NCBI RefSeq assembly: GCF_001678675.1
Contig: NZ_LZRN01000009.1
Span: forward strand, 81,027-145,026
DNA from: Gelidibacter algens
Lineage (GTDB): Bacteria > Bacteroidota > Bacteroidia > Flavobacteriales > Flavobacteriaceae
Reading direction: 5' to 3'
DNA length: 64,000 bases
Shown: positions 9,061 to 18,700 of the stretch, piece by piece
How positions within the stretch are numbered: position 1 is the stretch's first letter
How the letters are laid out: each line of letters begins with the position of its first letter
Notes under the pieces: model-generated
Databases searched by the model: none
The model's input: only the letters and a program-made list of their open reading frames with translations
What the model was told of the DNA's origin: nothing
Program-made: the position numbers and the translations under genes

Positions 9061-9564
9061 CTATTTAACAAATTCCGAGCAATCGTCAGTCGGTTTATAA
9101 GTTCCCGCACCTTGCTGGTACACCAAGGATGCTCCCAAATGCCCTGTATAAAGCAAACCTAAAAGTGCAATAATTAATAAGCAGAAGTTGATTGGTTTAA
9201 TTACATTTAAATATTTGAGAGTAATAAATTTAGGAATTATTTTAAGGCTCAATGCAACTGAATAAACAATCAAAGTGGCATAAGACCACCATTGATGCTC
9301 TTGAAGAACTTTCGGGTCGCAAATTTTTCTAACTTCTATTGAATAAGCCAATTCGCCTGTATAAATAGCAAGCCAACCACTAAACACGCCAATAATCAAC
9401 ATTACAAAAGTCATCTGTTTTACAAACAGATGATAGACCTTATTTTTAACAGCTAAACATAAGATAGCTGCAACAGAAGCCAAAAGCAGTGCGACTATTG
9501 GTAAGTGTACAGAAAGTGGATGCCATACTTCTTCTCTCCAGAGTGAAGGAATTTCAGCAGTCAT
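9061..9564 (-). CDS. DUF2231-like multi-pass membrane protein
   Basis: 167 residues with four predicted membrane helices. The N-terminus WHPLSVHLPIVALLLASVAA is the hallmark HPLxVHLPI of the DUF2231 family; later segments include MTFVMLIIGVFSGWLAIYTGE and a last helix followed by GHLGASLVYQQGAG, also typical. Function of the family is unknown, although members often sit near redox or metal genes. It starts 4 bases after the stop of the lipoprotein gene at 9569, so the two form an operon. Confidence 0.7.
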   Translation of the reverse strand: MTAEIPSLWREEVWHPLSVHLPIVALLLASVAAILCLAVKNKVYHLFVKQMTFVMLIIGVFSGWLAIYTGELAYSIEVRKICDPKVLQEHQWWSYATLIVYSVALSLKIIPKFITLKYLNVIKPINFCLLIIALLGLLYTGHLGASLVYQQGAGTYKPTDDCSEFVK

Positions 9565-9568
9565 TTAG

Positions 9569-9889
9569 TTAATCTAAAGTTTTCACTGATATAGGCACAT
9601 TTTTATTACCTTTTTTCTCAACTGTTATTTCAACTTTACCATTTTCTTTTAATGCATCAAAAGTGGAAGCTTGTCCATCATTTGTCATCACTTTGGTCTC
9701 ATTTGTAAAATACAATTCAATGAGTTTATCATCCGCAGTTCTAACATAAATTTCTTTTTCACCCGCTTCTACTTTTTCTGCAACGCCTTGATAAGTTCCT
9801 GAATCTACAACATCAGTTTTTTTATTTTCACCACAAGAATTTAGCAAGAATGCAAATCCTAATACTAGTCCTAATACTAATTTTTTCAT
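9569..9889 (-). CDS. Small lipoprotein, unknown function
   Basis: 106 residues. The N-terminus is a lipoprotein signal (MKKLVLGLVLGFAFLLNSC, Cys19). The mature part (VVDSGTYQGVAEKVEAGEKEIYVRTADDKLIELYFTNETKV) looks like a small beta-barrel fold and contains no His cluster. It is directly upstream of the DUF2231-like gene (4-base gap). No family could be named. It is probably anchored in a membrane facing the periplasm. Confidence 0.65.
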   Translation of the reverse strand: MKKLVLGLVLGFAFLLNSCGENKKTDVVDSGTYQGVAEKVEAGEKEIYVRTADDKLIELYFTNETKVMTNDGQASTFDALKENGKVEITVEKKGNKNVPISVKTLD

Positions 9890-10004
9890 TTTTAAGGTTC
9901 TTCAAATTTAAAAAATATAATTTGTCTTTTCGAGTTAAACCGTTTTTAACTTGCTGGCAACTGCGATTATTTCAATGTTTTTTTATGCTATTTACACGCT
10001 TTTA

Positions 10005-10181
10005 TCAATCTACTATTATAAAATGTTCTAAAAATTGAAGAGAAAGTAATGAACTGAATAGCAAGACGGAAATAACTATAATCCCTATCCAAATTATCTT
10101 ACTTCGTTTAGAAATAGTGCTTTTTTCGGATTGATTTATATTTCGATTTTTAATACGTCTGTTTCTACGCTTTTCTGACAT
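10005..10181 (-). CDS. 58-residue basic single-pass membrane protein
   Basis: A short frame from the ATG at 10179-10181 to TGA at 10005-10007. The first 30 residues are strongly basic (MSEKRRNRRIKNRNINQSEK), followed by one membrane helix (IIWIGIIVISVLLFSSLLSL) and a short tail. It lies in the gap between the CDF carrier and the lipoprotein gene, in the same direction. The positive-inside rule puts the basic N-terminus in the cytoplasm. No family recognised; the clean composition argues for a real gene, but length alone is weak support. Confidence 0.45.
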   Translation of the reverse strand: MSEKRRNRRIKNRNINQSEKSTISKRSKIIWIGIIVISVLLFSSLLSLQFLEHFIIVD

Positions 10182-10259
10182 AATTGTTTCTATTTAATTA
10201 GAACCTTATTTCTTCTCTTTAATTCATATAATTTTTAATCACCATTACAATTACCTTTT

Positions 10260-11129
10260 TTATTCATTCGGTTCAATATGAATCAATACGTGTCCCAAAC
10301 TCGGTATGTTATTTCGTAAATGATCCTTTAGGTTATGAGAAATATCATGCCCAACCTTTACTGTAATCTCACTATTAACAATGACGTGTAAATCCACATG
10401 AAATTTCATGCCAGATTTTCTAATAAAACATTTCTCGGTTCCCAGAACACCTTGTACTTCCAAAGATTTTTCTCTAATTTCAATGATCAGGTCATCATAA
10501 AGCTGCTCGTCCATAACTTCACCTAAAGCTGGTCTTAAAATTAAGTAGCTATTGTATAGAATAAAAGCAGAAGCAAATAAGGCTGCCCAATCATCAGCAG
10601 TTTCATACCCTTTTCCAAATATAATGGCAATAGTAATTCCTATAAATGCCATAACCGAAGTTATGGCATCACTTCTATGATGCCAAGCATCTGCTTTAAG
10701 TGAAGAACTATTTGTTTGTTTGCTTTTTTTAATTACAATTTGAAACGAAATTTCTTTCCAAACTATTATTAGACCTAACACAATCAAAGTCCAAGATTTT
10801 GGGGTTTTATGTGGTGTCTGAATATTTTGAATACTTTCGTATGCAATTATTGTAGCAGAAACAACAAGAAAAGCAACTACGCCAAACGTGATTAAGGGTT
10901 CAATTTTCCCGTGTCCGTAAGGATGATTTTCATCTGCTGGACGTTTCGCGTATTTAAAACCTAATAAAACTAAAAATGAAGCGAAAATATCTGTTGTGGA
11001 TTCAATAGCGTCTGCAATTAAAGCATAAGAATTACCAAAAAAACCGGCAAGTCCTTTTATAAGGGCTAAAACAGTATTTCCAATGATGCTGAAATATGTT
11101 GTTCGTATGGCAGTTTGTTCGTTATTCAT
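10260..11129 (-). CDS. Cation diffusion facilitator metal exporter
   Basis: 289-residue inner-membrane zinc/cobalt/iron-type antiporter. Membrane helix 2 carries the metal site pattern in ALIADAIESTTDIFA (Asp40, Glu43, Asp47; the usual His is Glu here). The loop has HPYGHGKIEPL, typical of the family, and helix 5 has the second half-site in DAWHHRSDA. The C-terminal cytoplasmic domain (about 205-289) has the usual beta-alpha-beta with HVDLHVIVN and a final HVLIHIEPNE. It lies downstream of the [2Fe-2S] protein in the metal cluster. It complements the RND sets by moving metal from cytoplasm to periplasm. Confidence 0.92.
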   Translation of the reverse strand: MNNEQTAIRTTYFSIIGNTVLALIKGLAGFFGNSYALIADAIESTTDIFASFLVLLGFKYAKRPADENHPYGHGKIEPLITFGVVAFLVVSATIIAYESIQNIQTPHKTPKSWTLIVLGLIIVWKEISFQIVIKKSKQTNSSSLKADAWHHRSDAITSVMAFIGITIAIIFGKGYETADDWAALFASAFILYNSYLILRPALGEVMDEQLYDDLIIEIREKSLEVQGVLGTEKCFIRKSGMKFHVDLHVIVNSEITVKVGHDISHNLKDHLRNNIPSLGHVLIHIEPNE

Positions 11130-11209
11130 TCTATTTTAATGTAATACCCATAAAAGTAGTATTATTAAATTTTAAAGTGTAATTATGAAATCTACAAGAA
11201 TTGAAATGC

Positions 11210-11458
11210 CTATTTATTCAAAATATGCTTTTTAACTATGGTTCCTAAATCTTTCTCCGAAAACCAAATATCCTCTGGATGCAAATGAAGAACAGGCGCT
11301 TGTTCACATTTATTGTTGCAATCCATTTGTTCAACGTCAATTTTATTTTTTAGTTTGTATTTTTTTATATAGTAATCTAAAAGCTTTCCTTTTTTCTTTC
11401 TGCAGTTTGCACCGTCACATCTGTAAATGATGGATTTATTATTTTTAGAATCTTCCAT
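11210..11458 (-). CDS. Thioredoxin-like [2Fe-2S] ferredoxin
   Basis: 82 residues with four cysteines at 14, 19, 47 and 51 (YRCDGANCRKK and DCNNKCEQAPVLHLHPE), the ligand pattern of thioredoxin-fold [2Fe-2S] proteins related to the NuoE subunit. The following stretch IWFSEKDLGTIVKKHI is also typical of this family, where it supports the cluster. A possible electron carrier or a metal/redox sensor in the cytoplasm. It lies between the MFS carrier and the CDF carrier in the same direction; why it belongs to a metal cluster is not evident. Confidence 0.8.
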   Translation of the reverse strand: MEDSKNNKSIIYRCDGANCRKKKGKLLDYYIKKYKLKNKIDVEQMDCNNKCEQAPVLHLHPEDIWFSEKDLGTIVKKHILNK

Positions 11459-11493
11459 AGTGTTATTGTTGATGATTTTTGTGAGTTCAGGAT

Positions 11494-12741
11494 TTAATTT
11501 TCAGATAAGGTGTTAATTGGTTGTTTTGTTTTTGGTCTTAAAAAACCAACCACCAGAATCAGCAATACTATTGAAATTATACCTCCATACAAAAAACTTT
11601 GGTCTGGGAATGTTGTTCCCAAAAAGCCAGCTAGTGGATACGCAAATGCCCACCATAGGTGTGAAAATGCAAAATGCGACCCATAAACTTTCCCCTGTTC
11701 TTTAATCGGAACGGTTTCGCCGATAAGGGTTTCGGAAGGAATTTCCGCGAGACTTTGTCCGAGTCCTGCAACTATCCACACTAAAAATAGCATTGAAAAA
11801 TTGAGATAATTAGCAAAGCTGATGGCGATTCCTAAAATTAATACCCCCAAAATTAGTGAGATGCGTCTTGATTTGGATTTGTCAACTGCTCCAGAAACGA
11901 ATGCTGCAATGGTGGCACCTATGGCAAAAGCTGCCATTATGATTCCATAATCTCTATCTGTAAGCTGTAATCCTCCTTTTACCAAAACAATGGTATTAAC
12001 CAAAATCATTGCGCCTGCAACCGCAGACACCAATTCAATAAGTAATGCAAAGCGCACATAATGATTTGAAAACAACAAGCGTATGCCTTTCAAAACATCT
12101 TGCCAAGTGGACTGTGCAACGGTATCGTCATCTTTCTTTTGTGTTACATCCAATGCACTTTTGGGAAGGCTCACTAATAAAATTCCTGCGATAACAAAGG
12201 TTGCGGCATCAACAAGAAATATTTCCCTCGCACCTAACCAAATTGCCATTATACCTGCGAGTCCTGGACCCAAAACTCCTAATAATTGATAGGTCGCTGC
12301 GGATAGTCCGATAGCTTGTCTGTATAATGATTTCTCCACAATTTGCGGAATTATGGAACGGTAGGTTGGACTAAAAAATGCATTAAATACATTCATAAGA
12401 AAAACAAGCACATAAATTTGCCACTCTTCTGTTACAAAGGGTAAGCATCCTACAATTCCCATTCTTATAAAATGTGTGATGTACAATATTTTCTTTCGGG
12501 ACACTCTATCTGCCAAAACCCCTGCAAAAGGCGAAAAAATAATAAATGCCGTGACCCTTAACGTTAGAGCTGTCGCCAATATGATGGCAGCTTTTTCTTC
12601 TCCAAATTGATATGCCAAAAGTGCCAAACCAACCCATGTAAAAGCATCTCCCAATAAACTGATGGTTTGCGCCAAATATAGTTTTGCAAATAATTTGTTG
12701 CGAAGGGCTTGGAATGGTTCTAATAATTTTGACAGTGTCAT
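11494..12741 (-). CDS. MFS transporter
   Basis: 415 residues with about 12 membrane helices. The loop between helices 2 and 3 has the MFS signature-like GVLADRVSRKKILYI, and helix 4/5 holds ATYQLLGVLGPGLAGIMA. The central loop (about residues 195-215) is hydrophilic. The family includes drug and siderophore exporters; no substrate can be called. It follows the membrane-anchored protein at 12867 by about 125 bases and precedes the ferredoxin. Presence between metal genes suggests a metal or metal-chelate substrate, but this is inference. Confidence 0.85.
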   Translation of the reverse strand: MTLSKLLEPFQALRNKLFAKLYLAQTISLLGDAFTWVGLALLAYQFGEEKAAIILATALTLRVTAFIIFSPFAGVLADRVSRKKILYITHFIRMGIVGCLPFVTEEWQIYVLVFLMNVFNAFFSPTYRSIIPQIVEKSLYRQAIGLSAATYQLLGVLGPGLAGIMAIWLGAREIFLVDAATFVIAGILLVSLPKSALDVTQKKDDDTVAQSTWQDVLKGIRLLFSNHYVRFALLIELVSAVAGAMILVNTIVLVKGGLQLTDRDYGIIMAAFAIGATIAAFVSGAVDKSKSRRISLILGVLILGIAISFANYLNFSMLFLVWIVAGLGQSLAEIPSETLIGETVPIKEQGKVYGSHFAFSHLWWAFAYPLAGFLGTTFPDQSFLYGGIISIVLLILVVGFLRPKTKQPINTLSEN

Positions 12742-12866
12742 CTTTTTTTAAGAAATAGGTTTTTTTAATTATAAGTTAACTCTTATCATGAACTAATTAG
12801 TGCCTACCCAATGGAAGCTAATTTCAATTGGGCGTAGAAATTTACCTTCCATTTCAAGACATATTG

Positions 12867-13499
12867 TTATAATGCATATTGACCTTTAAGTCTCAAATTT
12901 ACTACTACGTCCTTGTCACTCGTATTTCTAAAAAACCATCCGTGCTTCCCTTCATAAGGTGCATAAAAAGTGCCTACCATATTATTGGAATTGGCAATGG
13001 TGTAACTTTCAAAGTAAACTTCCTTTACCTCTTCTTCCTGTTTTACCTCGCCGTGAAAATCGAAATAGAGAACCTCCCCATTCGAGGTAGTCCATTCGTA
13101 TTTCATTTTTCCGTGTTTGAGCATATCTATTTTGAATTCGATTCCTTTTCCAGCAGGAACAATCACTTTGGTTTCATCTTCACGTGAACTTAATTGTGTG
13201 GTTGGAGGTGGATTATCGGCCTCTTCAGGTCTTTCTACATCAGGCCCAGAACCTGCTTTTTCGAGTTTGATTGTTTGAGTTGAAGAATTTGACACCATAG
13301 CTCCCAGACCCGTATCCCCTGCTTCTTCTGGAACATAAAGTTTGCTAAATCCAAACAATTCTCCTGCACCCGTTGGGTCCATTCCGTATTCTGCTGGCAA
13401 TACTGCTACTACCAATAATATCCCACCTACAATAAATGATATGATGGTTGCTTTTATAATTTTACTTTTTTCCAATATTGGATGTTTCATTTCTGACAT
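12867..13499 (-). CDS. Membrane-anchored extracytoplasmic protein of metal clusters
   Basis: 210 residues: a cytoplasmic N-terminus, one membrane helix (about 17-36, ATIISFIVGGILLVVAVLP), then a soluble domain outside. The soluble part contains a linker rich in Pro, Glu and Ser and a final domain with FKIDMLKHGKMKYEWTT and GKHGWFFRNTSDKDVVVNLRLKG. This layout matches the poorly characterised proteins annotated as transmembrane anchor proteins beside HupE-like and RND genes. It begins 13 bases after the HupE-like stop, so they are co-expressed. Biochemical role unknown. Confidence 0.6.
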   Translation of the reverse strand: MSEMKHPILEKSKIIKATIISFIVGGILLVVAVLPAEYGMDPTGAGELFGFSKLYVPEEAGDTGLGAMVSNSSTQTIKLEKAGSGPDVERPEEADNPPPTTQLSSREDETKVIVPAGKGIEFKIDMLKHGKMKYEWTTSNGEVLYFDFHGEVKQEEEVKEVYFESYTIANSNNMVGTFYAPYEGKHGWFFRNTSDKDVVVNLRLKGQYAL

Positions 13500-13512
13500 A
13501 ATAATTCTTTTT

Positions 13513-14202
13513 TTAAGATGTAAAATAGCCTGTTAATTGGAAGCCGAGCAATAAAAACCCAGCGGCCATAAGTGCTGTATTTGTAATTGTTGAAAATTTC
13601 ATAAAACTGGGTTGCCTTCTCCAAATAGTTATGAGGATTAACACAACTGCTAAAGCAATAAATTGTCCTATTTCGACTCCTATATTGAAACCAATTAGGT
13701 TAGTAAAAAGGCCGTCTTTATCAAATTTGAATTCCTGCAATTTACTGGCAAGACCAAAACCGTGGAACAGTCCGAATATTAAAACTGCTGCTTTCGTATT
13801 AGGCTGTTTACCAAAGAAACGTTTAAAGCCACCCAAATTATCGAATCCCTTATAAACGATAGATAGCGCAATGATAGCATCTATTAAATATGCATTTATA
13901 TTTATATCGGCCAAAACACCTAATAGCAACGTGGTACTATGGCCAATGGTAAAAAAGCTAACATATAAAAGCACCTCTTTCGGTTTATACAAAAAGAAAA
14001 TAACACCAACCAAAAACAGTAGATGGTCATAACCGGTAATCATATGTTTTGCTCCTATATAAAGAAAGGGACCAAATGCAACACCGCTATTTCCTAAAAG
14101 GAATGTTTGCGTGTCTTCATCTACTCCGTGCGCATACGCCATTGAATCAAATGCTCCGCAAAGAAACAGAATTAGAAAGGCATATATATTTTTGATTTTC
14201 AT
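13513..14202 (-). CDS. HupE/UreJ-family membrane protein
   Basis: 229 residues with a signal-like first helix ending AYAHG and about six further helices. Family signatures are visible: GAKHMITGYDHLLFLVGVIFF, FFTIGHSTTLL and GLFHGFGLASKL, whose His and Asp residues are the expected metal ligands. HupE/UreJ proteins are nickel or cobalt transporters of hydrogenase and urease clusters; the form seen here occurs in metal-resistance loci, where its direction and substrate are unclear. It is followed directly by the membrane-anchored protein. Confidence 0.8.
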   Translation of the reverse strand: MKIKNIYAFLILFLCGAFDSMAYAHGVDEDTQTFLLGNSGVAFGPFLYIGAKHMITGYDHLLFLVGVIFFLYKPKEVLLYVSFFTIGHSTTLLLGVLADININAYLIDAIIALSIVYKGFDNLGGFKRFFGKQPNTKAAVLIFGLFHGFGLASKLQEFKFDKDGLFTNLIGFNIGVEIGQFIALAVVLILITIWRRQPSFMKFSTITNTALMAAGFLLLGFQLTGYFTS

Positions 14203-14216
14203 ATTTTATTTGTTTA

Positions 14217-14248
14217 AGTCCCATTGGACATTGTAGTACAATGGGACT
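14217..14248. repeat. Intergenic hairpin with 10-bp perfect arms
   Basis: AGTCCCATTG and CAATGGGACT enclose a 12-base loop in the 53-base gap between the small lipoprotein and the HupE-like gene. No T-run follows on the minus strand, so termination is doubtful; transcript processing or differential stability is as likely. Confidence 0.5.
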
Positions 14249-14255
14249 TTGATTA

Positions 14256-14471
14256 TTAATGGGCGTGCCCGTGAGATTTGACCTGTTGGATGCTATCCAT
14301 TACGCGATTTTCTTCTCTTACTATTTTCAAGCTATCTTCCCTTTGGCGCATTTCTTCAGGGCTTAAGGTAGTTTCAGTATTTTGCTCCTCCATATTTTCA
14401 ACTTTCTTGTTTTCTCTACAAGATGCTAATAACGTTAAGCTAATGGTTGCGATAAAAAGTACTTTTTTCAT
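14256..14471 (-). CDS. Small lipoprotein with His-rich tail
   Basis: 71 residues: lipobox LTLLASC (Cys18), a highly charged helical body (LSPEEMRQREDSLKIVREENRVMDSIQQV) and a C-terminus SHGHAH. It follows the adaptor gene by 32 bases in the second efflux operon. The charged helix and terminal histidines suggest a membrane-tethered metal-binding peptide that may help the adaptor. Family not recognised. Confidence 0.6.
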   Translation of the reverse strand: MKKVLFIATISLTLLASCRENKKVENMEEQNTETTLSPEEMRQREDSLKIVREENRVMDSIQQVKSHGHAH

Positions 14472-14503
14472 AATGTTTGATTTATATAGTTATTAATTTT
14501 AAA

Positions 14504-15703
14504 TTATTCTTCTTCTTCGGAATTCCGTAATGCAGATAAGATGGAATACGCGTTTTTGACCACAGGTTTAAAATTTTGAATAGTAGCACCTTCAGCAAAA
14601 GTTATAGCGGTGTATCCTTCCTGTTCGATTCCTTTTTTAACCTGTTCAAACTTGAATGTATAGCCGCCTTCAGTTTCTTCTGTTTGTAGGATTACGAAAT
14701 CTTTTCCTTGATATTGAACGATAGCTTCTGAAGGGATTGCATTTTGCTTATTTGTACCGCTTTCTACCCAAGCCTTAACGTACATACCTGGCAAAAGACC
14801 TTTTTCGTTCTCTTTGTTTATATGGCAATGAACTGGCGTCATACGGTCACTTCCTGTGGCTTTTCCAATTAGGAAAATCTCGGCAGTACGATTGAAGGTA
14901 TTGTCGTCGGAAAGCGAAAATTTAACGGTTTGACCAATCTCCAACTTTTCCAAATCTTTTTCAAAGGCATTCAATGCCAAATGAATATCGTTTAAATCGA
15001 CAATTTCAAAAAGCACATCCTGTGGCGAAACATAATCGCCAATATTTACATTACTCTCTTTTATAAAACCTGAAATTGGCGCATAAAGATTCGCGGTTCG
15101 GGTTATATTGCCATTTTGGACAGAACTCCTACTGATTCCCGCAAGGGCAAGTTGTTGTTCGTATGCCTTCACGCTACCTTGTGTAATCTTATAATCAGAA
15201 GAGACCTGTTGAAATGTTTTTGCTGAATTGATGTCTTGCTCTCTCAATTTTTTCTGGCGATTAAATTCTTGTTCTAGAAATTGAAGTCTGCTTAAACTTT
15301 CCAAATAGCCTTGTTGGATTTGGATAAATTCAGGATTCTCAATGGTTGCCAAGATTTGCCCTTTTTTAATCTCTTCACCAGGAAGCCGCCCGGCCGTTTT
15401 TAAGTACCCTCCTAAAGGTGCAGATACCGATGCCATACTTTCAGGCTCTACGTCTACGGTTCCATTTAGTTTTATGATGTTACTTAAATTTCTCATTTCA
15501 ATCGCACCGGTTTCAATTCCCGCAAGATTGTATTGGTCTCTGGTAAAAGTGATTTGTTTGGTTCCAGTTGCAACTGGTTGTTCTTCTTTCATCGAACTTT
15601 CTTCGGAAGCTTCCGTTTTTTCGGAATCCTTATTGCCACAAGCCACCATAAATAAGGCGGATAAAATGAGCAGCGAACTTTTTTTATTGAATTGAATTTT
15701 CAT
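14504..15703 (-). CDS. RND efflux periplasmic adaptor lipoprotein, second copy
   Basis: 399 residues of the CzcB/CusB type. Lipobox LFMVACGNK, a short acidic linker, first lipoyl half (ASVSAPLGGYLKTAGRLPGEEIKKGQ), coiled-coil hairpin (about 125-190), second half (LYAPISGFIKESNVNIGDYV) and barrel domain with LLPGMYVKAWVESG. It lacks the N-terminal His cluster of the adaptor at 2611-3843 but contains HCHINKENEKG in the barrel region. It starts 33 bases after the stop of its pump-channel fusion. The C-terminus is acidic (NSEEEE). Confidence 0.92.
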   Translation of the reverse strand: MKIQFNKKSSLLILSALFMVACGNKDSEKTEASEESSMKEEQPVATGTKQITFTRDQYNLAGIETGAIEMRNLSNIIKLNGTVDVEPESMASVSAPLGGYLKTAGRLPGEEIKKGQILATIENPEFIQIQQGYLESLSRLQFLEQEFNRQKKLREQDINSAKTFQQVSSDYKITQGSVKAYEQQLALAGISRSSVQNGNITRTANLYAPISGFIKESNVNIGDYVSPQDVLFEIVDLNDIHLALNAFEKDLEKLEIGQTVKFSLSDDNTFNRTAEIFLIGKATGSDRMTPVHCHINKENEKGLLPGMYVKAWVESGTNKQNAIPSEAIVQYQGKDFVILQTEETEGGYTFKFEQVKKGIEQEGYTAITFAEGATIQNFKPVVKNAYSILSALRNSEEEE

Positions 15704-15736
15704 CTTTTTATATTTTAATTTGAAATCAATAGTTTT

Positions 15737-18700
15737 TTATAGACCCAATAAGGCTTCAATCACTATGATAGACTGGTTATATTGATATAGTGTATTTAAA
15801 TACTCCGTTTGAATGCTGTTCGCCAAAGTGAGGTTTTGTAAATATTGCGTATAAGAAACATCTCCGCTTTTAAAGCTCTTTTCCGAATTATCAATAATAA
15901 GTTCCGCTTGTGGCAAGGCTTCATTTTGATAGTAATCTAAAGTACCTTGAAGTTTATAATATTCTTGTAGCAAATTTTGTAGTTCCCCTTGCAATTGCGT
16001 CTGGTTCAACTCAATTCGAGATTGGGCGATATCCTCTTCAATTTTTGCCGCTTCAATTTTGGCACGATGCCCACCCGGAAAAATGGGTATTGCAACACCT
16101 ACCTGAAAGAATGAAAACCGGTCATCATCATTAAAATTTTGGTTTGCTATACCGCTATTTTGAGCCCCATTAAATGTTTGGGTATTATAGCCGAACATTA
16201 TATCTGGCAACACATTATTCCTCTCTACATTGGTCTCCCGTTTCCTAACTTCCAACTGTTGTTTTAAATAAACGAAAAACGGACTTTGCTCTAAAGACTG
16301 ACTTTCAATATCTAAATCTATTTCGCGACGAACAAGTTCACTATCTACAATACTAATGTCATCATTTGTGTTCAAAACTACCTGAAGCTTCTTTTTGGCG
16401 ATTCTCATATCGGCTTCGTTTTGTTGAAGCTTGTTTTTTATTTGCATCGATTGGGTTGCAGAGGTTACACTTTCCAGTTTTGTGGATTCTCCAGATTCAT
16501 AACGCATAGAACTTGAACGGTTGAGATTGCCATATAGGCTATCTTGACGTTGCAACAATTGTTTGTTCTGCAATAAAAACACATATCTGGAATAGGCAGC
16601 TTTTACATCAGCAATCAGGTTATTTTCTTCTATAACCTTTAGCTGTTCACTGCTACTAACTCTTGCTTTTGCCAGTTTGAACTGACTGGTATAAACTGTA
16701 GGAAAATTTATCCTTTGGGTCACTCCGTATTGATTATCCCTTACCGTAGGTGTATTAAATTCGCCACTTTGATATGAAAATTCTGTTCTCGGAATAGTTA
16801 TAGCACCGTACTTTCCTTTTTCTTCAACCTCTATTTCATATTGGGCAATCTTAATACGGTTATTGTTCTGAAGTGCCATTTCAATAGCCTGCTGCAAAGT
16901 AATTGTACGCTCCTGCACCAGATTTGTTTCTTGTGCTTGAAGTTGCATCGCCGGAAAGAATAAACCACCAATCACTATTAAAGTGGTAACAATTTTCTTT
17001 TTTCCTAAATTGAATTTTACTTTTCCTTCAGTAAAATAGATATACAAGATTGGTAGGACAATAAGCGTTAATGCAGTCGCTGTAATCAAGCCACCAATAA
17101 CTACTGTAGCCAATGGTCGTTGTACCTCTGCACCTGATGAATTTGACAATGCCATAGGTAAAAAACCTAAAGCAGCCACAGTCGCGGTCATTAATACAGG
17201 TCTCAATCTCACACGAGTTCCTTTGATGACACGTTCATAGATATTTGTAACACCTTCTTTATCCAGCCTATTGAATTCTGCCACCAATACAATTCCATTC
17301 AAAACCGCCACACCAAATAAGGCAATAAATCCAATTCCTGCTGAAATACTAAATGGTATGTCTCTTATGATTAGTGCAAAAACACCACCAATGGCAGATA
17401 AAGGGATTGCCGTAAAAATGAGCAAACTTTGTTTCATTGAACCAAAAGTGAAATAAAGAAGTACTAAAATAAGCAACAAAGCTACGGGCAAAGCAATCAT
17501 TAATCGTTGGTTAGCCTCTTGCAAGTTCTGAAATTGACCGCCATAGGTTACATAATAACCTGCTGGCATATCAACTTTCGAATTCATAATTTGCTTTATG
17601 TCCTCAATAATACTTTGTACATCCCTGTCACGCACGTTGAAACCGACAATAATTCGCCGCTTTGCATTGTCACGCTGAATTTGTACAGGTCCCGGTTCAA
17701 ATGAAATGCTCGCCACCTGACTTAACGGAATTTGATTGCCTTGTGGTGTGCTAACATATAGATTCTGAACATCTGTAATATCGGTTCGGAAATCTTTGGC
17801 CAGTCTCACTACAAGATCAAATCTGCGCTCTCCTTCATAAACAAGTCCTGCCGAAGTGCCAGCAAAGGCAGTTTCGATCGTATTATTTATATCCTCGATA
17901 TTCATTCCATATTGAGAAATCTTATCACGGTTCATTTGAATATTAATCTGTGGTAGTCCAGTCACTTCTTCCACGTACAAATCTTCAACACCTTCTACCG
18001 ATTTTATTTTGCTCCCCACATTACCAGCCAAATCTGAAAGAATATTGAGGTCTTCGCCATAAATTTTAATTACAACATCTTGTTTAGCACCGGTTAAAAG
18101 TTCATTAAAACGCATTTGTATTGGTTGTTGAAAACTAAAAGTAGCATTCGGTATTATTGACAGGGATTCTTTCATCACCGCAGCCAGTTCTTCTCTTCCG
18201 CCAGCTTTTGTCCATTCCGATTTTGGGCTTAAAATAACCATCATATCGCCAGCTTCAATGGGCATAGGGTCTGTTGGAATTTCCCCTGAACCGATTTTAT
18301 TAACAACTTGCAATACTTCATCTGGATATTCATTTAATAAGATGGTCTGCGCCTTTTGAGAAACATCAATCATCTGGTCGATGGAGCTTCCGACGGGCAC
18401 TCGGGTTTCAACCGCAAAATCCCCTTCGTCCAATTGGGGAATAAACTCACCACCCATATTTGCAAAAACTATCAGCGTTATTACAAATAATCCTACTGCC
18501 AATCCAAGTACCAATAGTTTTGCGTGTAGGGCAGCTTCTAAAATAGGTTGGTAGATACGCTGAAAGAAATCCATCATTTTATCTGAAAAATTCCGTTTAT
18601 GTTCCGTCTTGCGACCCAGTGCAAGGGCAGACATCATTGGAACGTAGGTAAGTGATAAAATTAATGCTCCCAAAATAGCGAACATTACCGTTTGAGCCAT

